From the NCBI GenBank assembly GCA_003427395.1, contig BFEA01000558.1, forward strand, positions 592,789 to 623,638: 30,850 nucleotides of DNA, in the 5' to 3' direction. Shown piece by piece: positions 18,096-26,514 of the stretch; position 1 is the first letter of the stretch; the number at the start of each line of letters is the position of its first letter. Under the pieces are notes generated by a model. That model was given only the letters and a program-made list of their open reading frames with translations. It had not been told where the DNA came from and did not search any database. The translations under genes and the position numbers were made by a program. This DNA is from Chara braunii (Eukaryota; Streptophyta; Charophyceae; Charales; Characeae).

Positions 18096-18257
18096 GGGAC
18101 GCTGGACCCGGTTTCCAGCAGGTGCAGCTCCCCACCAATAGAAAGGAGCCATCGATGAACCATGTCGGCCTCTACCCTCTGGGGCTCTTACCACCCAAGG
18201 GGTAGAGGACCTGGCCCAGAAAGATGATTGACTTAAAAAAAAAAAAAAAAAAAAAAC
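18096..18257 (+). mobile_element. LINE-type 3' tail with intact hairpin and poly(A)
   Basis: The best-preserved tail. It has stem GCTGGA (18101-18106), loop CCCGGTT and stem TCCAGC (18114-18119), then a CAGCTCCCCACCAATAG block (18125-18141), about 90 bases of sequence, and a pure A tract at about 18235-18256. The CAGCTCCCC block occurs again at 26828-26844 without a recognisable hairpin. Nothing coding is recognisable immediately upstream, so the insertion is strongly 5' truncated or is a SINE. Confidence 0.5.
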
Positions 18258-18540
18258 TTTACCTATTTTGAAGAAAAAAAAAACGCATAAGTTTCATAAT
18301 TTTTCTTTAAAAAATAAAAAACAGCTTTTGCCTCACAAGTTTTAGTTTTTGAATTTTAAATTCTAAAGAAGAAGTCAAAAAAACAAAACAAATTTCACGG
18401 TGTAGGTCTCGAAAACATCAACAACATCATTATGTTTTTACTCTAGATTTTTTTTAACTCTAAAAAAAATCCTGAAGGGGCACCGCCGGCCGAGTTTGAC
18501 TCCACGGCCACGGCCGCGGGTGATCCATAGGTGTGGTTGT
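18240..18540 (+). repeat. AT-rich stretch, possible diverged third copy of the 0.5-kb repeat
   Basis: AT-rich sequence followed by a GC-rich end (GCCGAGTTTGACTCCACGG, GCGGGTGATCCATAGGT) in the same layout as 1-483 and 19810-20322. Only the end matches convincingly by eye. Confidence 0.3.
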
Positions 18541-18783
18541 TTATAACCGCCGTTCTACAATGAACTCTTGTTGCAAGATGCGTCGTCGTTGTTATGTTTT
18601 ATGTTAACACAACGCAATGTCTTTTCAGGCGTCCTCGTGTGTGTGTGTGGAGCCTTGAGCATGGATGTGCTGCTACGGGGTTCCCCGTAATACTATAATG
18701 ACAATAAAAAAAGCCTGAACGGCCGTCCTGTTGAGATTTGACAGGTAATTGAATTGGTTGGGCTTAAAAGAATTAACCCTAAG

Positions 18784-18797
<14 letters not shown>

Positions 18798-18825
<28 letters not shown>
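18798..18825 (+). repeat. (TA)n microsatellite
   Basis: Pure TA tract following an A run. Confidence 0.95.
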
Positions 18826-18935
18826 TGCATATTACAGGTTCCTATGATACGGCCCTCCACCACGACGAATGGGAAAAAAGGAGTCTAGCCGTTTAGATGA
18901 TTTAGTTAAGATTGATATTTTTTTTCAATTTCAGG

Positions 18936-18996
18936 AAATTGGCTGTCCAAAAGAAAAACACACTATATTTTTTACCATTTTTGTGTCCCCACGATC
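18936..18996 (+). repeat. Element end shared in inverse with 21753-21808
   Basis: AAATTGGCTGTCC and ACCATTTTTGTGTCCCCACG match the reverse complement of 21753-21808 (AAATTGGCTATCC, GCATTTTTGTGTCCCCACG). Two copies of one family or the two ends of a ~2.9-kb element spanning the gap. Confidence 0.5.
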
Positions 18997-19398
18997 GCAC
19001 ATGCGGTTATCGGCTATGTATCCCTCCCGGCGGCGGACAGGCGCGGCCAAGTCCGCGGCCGCGGCCAGTCCGTGAAGCCTGCAGACGTGTCCGCGCGGAC
19101 GCGCGGATTGACGGACACGTGGCGGCCGCAGGGGAGGGGGGTTCGCCATTCTGACAGCACCACGTGGCGGCGCATGCCCTGCCCCACCCCCCCCCACAAA
19201 AAAAAAAAAAAAAAAAGATGAATTTTTGGTGGGGGGGGTATGGGCGAAATACAAGGAAATTGGGAAAAAAATATAAAACGCGTTTTTTTTTTGTTTTTTT
19301 TTTCCGTTGATTGATTGATTGATTGATTGATTGACTGGTGGGGGCGGGGTCGCACCGCCCCACCTTTGATTGATTGAGTGAGTGATTGAGTGATTGAG

Positions 19399-19759
19399 NN
19401 NNNNNNNNNNNNNNNNNNNNNNNNNNNNNNNNNNNNNNNNNNNNNNNNNNNNNNNNNNNNNNNNNNNNNNNNNNNNNNNNNNNNNNNNNNNNNNNNNNNN
19501 NNNNNNNNNNNNNNNNNNNNNNNNNNNNNNNNNNNNNNNNNNNNNNNNNNNNNNNNNNNNNNNNNNNNNNNNNNNNNNNNNNNNNNNNNNNNNNNNNNNN
19601 NNNNNNNNNNNNNNNNNNNNNNNNNNNNNNNNNNNNNNNNNNNNNNNNNNNNNNNNNNNNNNNNNNNNNNNNNNNNNNNNNNNNNNNNNNNNNNNNNNNN
19701 NNNNNNNNNNNNNNNNNNNNNNNNNNNNNNNNNNNNNNNNNNNNNNNNNNNNNNNNNNN
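19399..19759. other. Assembly gap (361 N)
   Basis: The gap has (TGAT)n on its left and TCTC...CACA...CAATC repeats on its right. Simple repeats on both sides explain the break, and the true length is unknown. Open frames reported across the N run have no meaning. Confidence 0.99.
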
Positions 19760-19854
<95 letters not shown>

Positions 19855-19876
19855 TAATATCAATCAATCAATCAAA
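19760..19876 (+). repeat. (TC)n(CA)n then (CAAT)n tracts right of the gap
   Basis: On the minus strand this reads GT then GA, the same order as the other compound tracts. Confidence 0.95.
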
Positions 19877-20322
19877 CCTTTTTTTTTTTCAAGTTTTTTT
19901 TTAATTATTTTTTAATTTTGTATCTTTATTTTTCTAAAACACCTCATACCCCTGCAAAAAGCATAAATTCATTTCTAAAAAATACAGGTGAACTCAGGGA
20001 CCATATATATGATGATAAAAAATGACAAAAAAAAAATCCAACTTTTCTTTATATATATATTTTTAATGTTTTTAAAATCGAATTTAGTTTTTGATTTTTT
20101 TAAAATCCGAAACAAAGTCGGATTCCAAAAAAACAAATATGGTTGTAAGGTTTAAAATTCCCTACAACCCCATATATATATATTTTTTAACCTATTGTTT
20201 TATTCAGGAAAATTCTGGTAAAATCGAGTCCGCGATGCGGACCAAGTAGGCCGCGGATGCGGACCCGTCTGCGTCCGCCATCCGAGATTGGACCCGCGGA
20301 CGCGTCTGCGGGTGTTACATAG
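19810..20322 (+). repeat. ~0.5-kb dispersed repeat, copy 2
   Basis: Partner of 1-483, starting with CACTCACAA(T)CAATC repeats right of the assembly gap and ending in GCGGGTGTTACATAG. The hairpin arm is damaged here (GGTTGTAAGG), while the right arm CCCTACAACC is kept. The 3' block GCGGGTG-TACATAGGT is echoed at 18519-18535 (GCGGGTGATCCATAGGT), which suggests a third, much diverged copy at about 18240-18535. Confidence 0.8.
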
Positions 20323-20398
20323 GTTATCGGGTAGATGAAAATTCAAGAATGAAAATTCTGAAGTGAGAGTTTTGGGCAGTCTGAAAATTTTGAATGGT

Positions 20399-20737
20399 TC
20401 TGAAGTGGTGAAAGGTCCGAAGACCCTGAAAAACACCTGTTTAGGCAGGCTGCATCCTGAAGTGGTGAATGGTGTCGTGGAGTGGTCAAGTGAGAGTTTT
20501 GGGCAGTATGAAAATCATGAATGGTCCTGAAGTGGTGAAAGGGACGAAGACCATGACAACCACCCTTCACCACTTGAGGATGCAGCCTGCCGAAACAGGT
20601 GTTTTTCAGGGTCTTCAGAGTTTTCACCACTTCAGGACCATTCAGGATTTTCAAACGTGAATGGTCTTGAAGTGGTGAAAGATCCGAAGACCCTGAAAAC
20701 CAGCTCTTTAGGCAGGTTGCATCCTGAAGTGGTGAAG
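20399..20737. repeat. Three-copy repeat in direct and inverted orientation
   Basis: A ~70-bp unit starts CTGAAGTGGTGAAAGGTCC and holds AAGACCCTGAAAA, GGCAGGCTGCATCCTGAAG. It lies at about 20399-20469 (plus), 20576-20636 (inverted) and 20667-20737 (plus). Neighbouring copies can form long hairpins; non-coding. Confidence 0.75.
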
Positions 20738-21026
20738 GGTGTCCTGTAGTAGTGATGAAAAATATGACTGTTGTTAACCTTCTTTCCACAATGGTGGGGC
20801 GTCTCGGGCCCAGGTCCCACTAGCAGGAGTTTGCTATTGATTCCTATACCTGTGCGGCGTGGTAAGGCTGGGGGTGGCACCGTGTGACACCATTTCGAAG
20901 CTTTTACGAGCAGTTCTGAAAACCGTGTAGAACTGAATTTCAACAACAAAAAAAAAAACATGTAGAAAGGTCCTGCAATGATGACAATCTACCAGGAGTT
21001 TCGGGAGTGCCCATCGTCGCGCGTTG

Positions 21027-21125
21027 CTCCACCTCACCGAATGTGGAAAATGCGAATGTATTTTCCCCCTGTACATGGGAAAATACATCCCCATAGTTTT
21101 TGCCTTTCATGTATGTGCTGAGGAG
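21027..21125 (+). mobile_element. Diverged copy of MITE family 2
   Basis: CACCGAATGTGGAAAATGCG and CATAGTTTTTGCCTTTCATG align with the reverse complement of 23631-23732. The centre forms a perfect 10-bp hairpin, GTATTTTCCC (21058-21067) with GGGAAAATAC (21077-21086). The ends CTCCACCTCA and TGCTGAGGAG still pair partly. A GT- and GA-rich microsatellite starts about 45 bases downstream. Confidence 0.55.
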
Positions 21126-21165
21126 CGCCAAAGGTTGTGGAGTGGACGTCCGCGCACAAAGCATG

Positions 21166-21197
21166 TGTGTGTGTGCAGACACAGACACAGACAGGCA

Positions 21198-21279
<82 letters not shown>
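21166..21279 (+). repeat. GT/GACA/(GA)n microsatellite
   Basis: TGTGTGTGTG, then GACACAGACA units, then a pure GA tract. Confidence 0.95.
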
Positions 21280-21282
<3 letters not shown>

Positions 21283-21752
21283 CAGTTTGCTCAGGCTGAC
21301 ACACTCTTCTCACTTTTTTTTTTTTTTTAATTCTGGCCCTTACCAATTTTCGAGCTGGTTTTCATTCCCGACCCATCAAAACACCGGCCAGGAATGAAAA
21401 CCCCTCCAACGACGAGAAAGACCACCTAGCACACTTGGTGGCCAATGAGAGGGTGATAAAGATCTGTCATCCTACTATTTGCACGGCAACAAAATAAGGA
21501 CCGTCCGATCCCTTTGCTATGTGCGGCTGAAAAGAGTGTCACACAGACGAAGGGTCCTCATTCCTATACTTCTGACCGCTAGTGGGACTTGGCCCCTGGG
21601 GACACCATACCATCGGATGTACCTCCATGTAAAGTACCATCAGAGCATATCCAAGTTCCGGAAAAAAATAATAATAAAAAATAAAAGAAATCTGCACACA
21701 GCTGATGGTCTGGCCTCCCCAGGGCACCGGACCATACCATCAATGGTCCTCC

Positions 21753-21808
21753 ATCGTGGGGACACAAAAATGCTAGAAAATACTGGGTATTCTTAGGATA
21801 GCCAATTT
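21753..21808 (-). repeat. Element end shared in inverse with 18936-18996
   Basis: See the motif TTTTTGTGTCCCCACGAT on the minus strand. Just left, a block ACCATACCAT followed by CCTCCAT occurs twice in direct order (about 21605-21630 and 21731-21755). Confidence 0.5.
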
Positions 21809-22087
21809 TGTGACGGTTCAAAAAAATGTCAATTTTTGAATTTGCCTTATAATAAATTTAAAAAAAGGGGCAACGGCTCGTGGGTCACAACCCACGTTTT
21901 GAATGGGCAAAAAAAACAGTTGTCCGCAGGTCCGTCCCGACCGTAGTTCAAAACGGCAATAATAACAGTGGCCCGCGTTATACACATGGTGCCTGTTCGA
22001 AACAGGCACTTTTGTCTTTTTTTTTTTTTTTTTTTTTTTTTAAATTCAGTATGATCGCGCCGCGCGGTGTCTGGAACGTTAAAAAAA

Positions 22088-22134
22088 ATAATAATAAATA
22101 AATAAATAAATAAATTAATTAATTAATTAATTAA
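22088..22134 (+). repeat. (AAAT)n/(TTAA)n tract
   Basis: ATAA and AAAT units pass into repeated TTAA. Confidence 0.9.
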
Positions 22135-22147
22135 AAAAAAAAAAATC

Positions 22148-22236
22148 ATGGTTGGGCCACGCCGGGGTTTGGCCAATATATCTGGCCATGGCCAATCTGG
22201 GGTGTGGCCGAGACATCTCGGCCGTGGCCCAACCAT
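22148..22236 (-). repeat. Short inverted relative of the 36-bp array element
   Basis: Contains the reverse complement of the 4728 repeat unit (AATCTGGGGTGTGGCC, GAGACATCTCGGCC) between ATGGTTGGGCCACG and CGTGGCCCAACCAT, which are inverted copies of each other. It has about two units against six at 4728, so the array number varies between insertions. Long A/T tracts flank it, as they do the first copy. Confidence 0.65.
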
Positions 22237-22308
22237 GGGGCCGAAACACCTTTTATTTTTTTTCGTTCCGCGATGGAAAAAAAAAAAAAAAAAAAAAAAA
22301 AAGTGATG

Positions 22309-22431
22309 TTTTTTTTGCCGATTTGAACTTGGACGACGAGGATGTTGCCATTAAGTGTTTTTTTTGCCGTTTTGAACTTGGAGGACGAGGATGTTACCAT
22401 TAAGTGTTTTTTTTGCCGTTTTGAACTTAAA
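22309..22431 (+). repeat. 49-bp tandem repeat, about 2.5 copies
   Basis: Unit TTTTTTTTGCCG-TTTGAACTTGGA-GACGAGGATGTT-CCATTAAGTG with GCCG at 22317, 22366 and 22415, 49 bases apart. Confidence 0.85.
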
Positions 22432-23308
22432 GTGTGACCCAGGAGCAGTTATCCCTTAAAAGAAAAATAAAATAAAATTGAAACATGGAAAGTCGTCACC
22501 GTGTCTTCGCGACACAGGCTTTCGAAACAAGTGGCCTGGTAAAACTTTTGAAAGGTGTCTGTCAGATAGGCGGGCGTCGAAAGTCATCTCGAACGGGCAA
22601 GATCCTCCTGCCTGTCACGAGCGCGGTGGTCTTGTGGAACGGTCCCTCTGAAAAAGCGAGGTTAGCAAAAAAAAAACAAAAAAACATGGCTAATACAATG
22701 TCCACATGGAGAAAAAGGCGGTGTTTCGGGTTATAAACCGTAAAAGAAGACAGCTGGATTGCATACTCCTCCTCCTCATCTTCTTATTCTTCTACTATTA
22801 GTATCAGTACCATCATTAGAGCTCTTGAGGGACGCTGAGGCCTATTCTCAGCAGAACAGGTTCTGCTGTTTCATTTCATTCCGGGTAGACTGTGAGGACC
22901 CCGGCCTCAAAATTCTCATTGGGAATATCAGCCTTGGGCACTGGGCCCGTTTAAAAAATGCAAAAAACAAAAAAAATGGAAAAAGGGAGTCAGTGTGGCG
23001 AAGGGGGGTGTTTCTTTTGACGAGCAGCCTTTAGAACGAAGTCTGAAAATGTCTTCTTTCGAAAGGCTGTGGGCCTCGCCACGCCACTGTCGAAAGGCAA
23101 AAAAAATTGACGGCTGTCAGAATAAATTTGACAGCCTCCCTTCCACAGTTTACCCCCTCTTAGCCACACAACTGTAGAGTGGACGACGCATTTGTGAATG
23201 CAATGCAAGATGGAAAAAGACGAACGCGTCTGAGGGTACGACAAACATTACCGTTAGTCCATCCCGACCTCACGCCCACTCACCAAATTCCGAAGAGAAG
23301 TTGATGAT

Positions 23309-23916
23309 GGGCCTCGCCACACCTATCCCGAAAACACCGATTTGGAGAGGAAACTCACCGCCATACCAACTCTCGAAAATCGGTATCAGAAAACTTTTTG
23401 AGAGTGGCCAGAACGCGGGTTTCAGGAGTGCTCGCGAACTGTGGTCCTTGCCCGGCCTGCAAACTTACCACTTTCGAGAGTGGTTGAAGGCACCTCCGAT
23501 TTTGGCCCGAATTTCGATTTTGGCCCGAATTTCGAGAGTGTGCCGCGACGGACAACCATCTGCGGCCAGCGATCTGCGGCCAGCATTTTGTCGTGTTTGG
23601 TTCGAGAGACTCTCGAACCGAGGCCTCGGTCCACTACTCACCACATGCACAAAAGACAAAAAGTATGGCCGTGTATCTTTCCATGGTCTAGCAGAAGATT
23701 CATTCTCATTTTGCACATTTGGTGAGTAGTGGAGCAAGGCCCTTGCACCGCCACACTGCACTCTCGAAAAACGTAGTTCTTTTCCGACACAGTGGAGAGC
23801 GCCCCCTTCGAGAGCGCAGTGCGGCAATGAGGCCTCTCGAACCGTTTTTCGCTATTTCCCGAGTTCGAGAGTGCTCTCGAACTTTTTCCGTTTTCGGGAT
23901 AGGTATGGCGAGGCCC
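23309..23916. mobile_element. Inverted-repeat element (608 bp) with nested smaller palindrome
   Basis: Terminal inverted repeats of 27 bases at 23309-23335 and 23890-23916 differ at one position: GGGCCTCGCCA, then C or T, then ACCTATCCCGAAAAC. The interior holds nine exact copies of the 8-mer CTCTCGAA/TTCGAGAG and a separate 102-bp palindrome at 23631-23732. No coding region is recognised. Confidence 0.7.
23631..23732 (-). mobile_element. 102-bp palindromic element (MITE family 2)
   Basis: Perfect 13-base ends CCACTACTCACCA (23631-23643) and TGGTGAGTAGTGG (23720-23732). The interior on the minus strand contains AATGAATCTTCTGCTAGACC and CATGGAAAGATACACGGCC. Relatives lie at 24023-24127, 21027-21125 and 2727-2795. 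Nested in the larger element 23309-23916. Confidence 0.7.
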
Positions 23917-24022
23917 GATGGCGCAGCCGAGGACTGTCGAAAACATCGGAGTAGCAGGAGGCTGGGGATTGGGGATTCAACAACGTTGGACAGGAGGAGG
24001 TGTCCAGAAGCATTGGGCCTCG

Positions 24023-24127
24023 CCACACCACTCTAGAAATGTGAAAAAGACAAATGTGGTGGATGCATCTGGCCATATTCTAGCGGGAAGTTTCATTCTC
24101 ATTTAGCACATTTCGAGAGTGGTGTGG
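24023..24127 (-). mobile_element. 105-bp palindromic element (MITE family 2)
   Basis: Ends CCACACCACTCTAGAAATG and the inverse CATTTCGAGAGTGGTGTGG (one mismatch over 21 bases). The interior (minus: AAATGAGAATGAAACTTCC, CTAGAATATGGCCAGATGC) aligns with the 102-bp element at 23631. A GGGCCTCGCC end is attached just outside at 24015. Confidence 0.6.
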
Positions 24128-24560
24128 CCGCTGTGGCGATGCCCATTCTCTGACTACTTCCCACTTTTGTTCCCATCTCTGATTTCGACACCCTGTGTGG
24201 CCAAGAAAAAGAACTAGTATCCAAAATCGCATTTTTTGACAGTGGTGTGGCAAGGCCCTGTGTGGCAAGGCCCTGTGTGGCGAGCCCCTTACTCTTGTTA
24301 TCACTTCTCTCCGGCTTCATATCTTTGTCTCGTTCACCATAATGATTGAAATTGTCTCATCATTGATACTGCAGAAGATACCTTCTGGGAGATCACTGAC
24401 TGTTTCTTTTTCTTTTTTTTCTAACAAGAGAAGCCAACTTCATGCATCATCTACGAGACATAATGAAATTATTCAATTTTATTGTAGTACCACGCAATGT
24501 GTCGAGGAAATAACACCGCATATGCTGGGATTTTTTTTTTTTGTACAATCTTTTCGGCAG

Positions 24561-24769
24561 AGTGTGCTGCTTTTCCTAAGGCTCAAGCGGGCCAATCCAT
24601 GAACGCTCCAACATGCCTGGAGACAGAAATGCAAAGTAAAACGAGCGATAGCGAAATTCAGAAACCAGATAGTCTTGACCTCGAACCAAAAGCAGAATTT
24701 CAACTCGAGTTACACCAAATAAGAGCACAGGCTGCACAACAAATCTCACAAATGACAATGTTGGAATAG
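24561..24769 (+). CDS. Possible 3'-terminal exon, unrecognised
   Basis: A T-rich tract and TTTTCGGCAG at 24551-24560 look like a 3' splice site. The frame that follows is open to TAG (24767-24769) and reads hydrophilic, helix-prone protein (DSEIQKPDSLDLEPKAEF, LHQIRAQAAQQISQM). No partner exon or family is identified. Confidence 0.25.
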
Positions 24770-24849
24770 TCTCGTCATCATCATCAATGAACCAATGTCT
24801 ATTCCCTATCTGGCACTCAGCGCCCAGACGACAAATGGCAGGTCCTATC

Positions 24850-25405
24850 TAGCCTATCTACAATGCCCCTGGTGACATCAACAGCTTCCCGAAGTACGAG
24901 CAGATCTTGGGCAATGCCGTTCGCATCAAGCACCAGGTATGTCCCTCGCTTCGCTCACAACCTCTATCCTCAACACAGATGCTACATGCACCCGAAGACC
25001 ACCATGTGCCCCACCCAGCTACCCGCAGGCCAGCCCGGCTATGGCTGCCTGCGCCTACCGCGCTCGCCCGTGAATGCGTGGACACTTGCTTCAGCGGCTG
25101 GCGCAGCAGCGCTTGTGCAAGAGCAGCAAGTGGCCGAATGTCCTGCCAGCAGCCAGGCCTTTTCCTTTATGGAAAGTGGCTGCCACTCATGGGCTGCCTG
25201 GCTGGCCTGGGCCTCCACCCGGAAGCTTCCAGTAGGCCCCAAGTGGCTGAAACCCTGTCCCAGGGGATCTCCCACAGGGCCTGGAGTGGTTACCCCCAGC
25301 GGCCAGTGTTCAGTTCATGCCCCGTGTCTGCCCCAGGGCCTGGCTCCGATTCATTCGGATAAAGGGGAGGCAGGGCCTGGGCTCACCCAACCAACTGACG
25401 CTGCC
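24850..25405 (+). CDS. GC-rich possible exon region with candidate splice donor, unrecognised
   Basis: The DNA is clearly more GC-rich than its surroundings. One frame reads YNAPGDINSFPKYEQIL then GNAVRIKHQ and meets CAG/GTATGT at about 24932-24940, a good 5' splice site. Downstream two overlapping frames stay open to about 25360-25405 with Cys- and Ala-rich reading, and which is real cannot be told. Opening in two frames is partly expected from high GC. Confidence 0.25.
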
Positions 25406-25874
25406 TAACTGCCTCTGAATTTCCCCCAGTTGCGGCAAAGGCAAAAATAGGCCTCTCGTAGTTGAATTGGCCCGCCTTCACTTAGGGCGGCCTGGCGTGC
25501 TGGAGACAGGGCCCTGATAGGGCTCATCGAGGCCTAGGGCCTCTCAGAAACAACAACGTTGTGGCATGCATCATCCACTGTTGTCCAACAGTTTGGCAAA
25601 TTATATCTCATTTTGCCAAAAACTAGGGCGCAGTCAAAGTTTTCAGTTTTAAATGCGTTTCAGTCCCGGTTTCACGAATTTTACTCCAAAGCGAGGAAAA
25701 GAATCGTGAATGTATCCAACCCAGCGCAACCCCCGTTTCTAGTTGTCATTAGCTTTAGCGTTGGGTGGGGATGTGTTGTATTCGAGGTGCCTGAAGTGGA
25801 TTTAGAACTGAAAATGTGACTGACATTCCGTTAGGCAGGCCCGGAATATTATGTACGGTAACCTGTGGCCTTCG

Positions 25875-26078
25875 CATGTGTTGTGACTGTGAAGGAAATG
25901 ATTGGTATCGGATGGTTATAATTATGTCAATATCATAGAGAGATAGATATCATATTTTGACATAAGTGTAAACATCTGATACCAACCTCCTTGACAATCA
26001 CAATATATATCATATTGACATAATAATTATAAATTTATAATCATCTGATATCAAAATCCTTGACAGTCACAACACATG
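25875..26078. mobile_element. AT-rich foldback element (204 bp)
   Basis: Left end CATGTGTTGTGACTGTGAAG and right end the inverted CATGTGTTGTGACTGTCAAG (one mismatch in 20). The interior repeats the theme: TTGGTATC(A/G)GATG and ATTATGTCAATAT appear on both strands, so the whole element folds on itself. Non-coding. Confidence 0.75.
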
Positions 26079-26404
26079 GGAAGCCCTCAGGTTATTGTAC
26101 ATAATATTCCTGGCCTGCCCAACAGAATGTCTTGCTACATCATTCCCCACGAATGGATTGGAGCAGTGCAAAAAAACAAAAAACAAAAAACAAAAAAAAC
26201 AAAAAAAAAGTCTTGCTACAAACCAAAGTCCATGCTCACAGTACCAATAAGCAGGTTCTCCTCATCACTTAGGAAAAAAAAAAAAAAAGGGACAAAGAAG
26301 GTTGTCCTCATTGCTGACTCCATCTCATCATCGAGTCTAACTTCGGACCGCAGGGAACGTGTGTGGATAGTCATACTACCATTGCAATTCTCAACACAAT
26401 TATT

Positions 26405-26510
26405 ACTACTGTCTTCACCCGAATAGAACGCCCGGTTATTATAGCTGTATTTGGCACAACTTTCGGTCCAGATGCAGCGATAATGAATCTATTCGGGTGA
26501 AGACAGTAGT
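26405..26510 (+). mobile_element. Small palindromic TA-flanked element (MITE family 1), cleanest copy
   Basis: The arms at 26405-26426 and 26489-26510 are perfect inverted copies over 22 bases, including CTGTCTTCACCCGAATA. The interior block GCTGTATTTGGCACAAC matches the copy at 10350 (CCTGTATTTGGGACAAC), so the two are in the same orientation. TA lies at both ends of the CTGTCTTC core. Confidence 0.8.
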
Positions 26511-26514
26511 CTGG

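Larger units (their letters stand above)
23071..24258. mobile_element. Possible outer inverted-repeat pair of the same end family
   Basis: The left end (23071) reads GGGCCTCGCCACGCCACTGT. The right end (24237-24258, reversed) reads GGGCCTTGCCACACCACTGT. Both belong to the same end family as 23309/23916 and 24015. The pairing as one outer element is an inference from order and orientation; they could equally be ends of separate insertions. Two more partial repeats of the end lie just right, at 24259-24292. Confidence 0.4.

Noticed and set aside
18931-19915. Long open frames crossing the N run
   Set aside because: Most codons are N. The flanks are simple repeats; no protein can be inferred.
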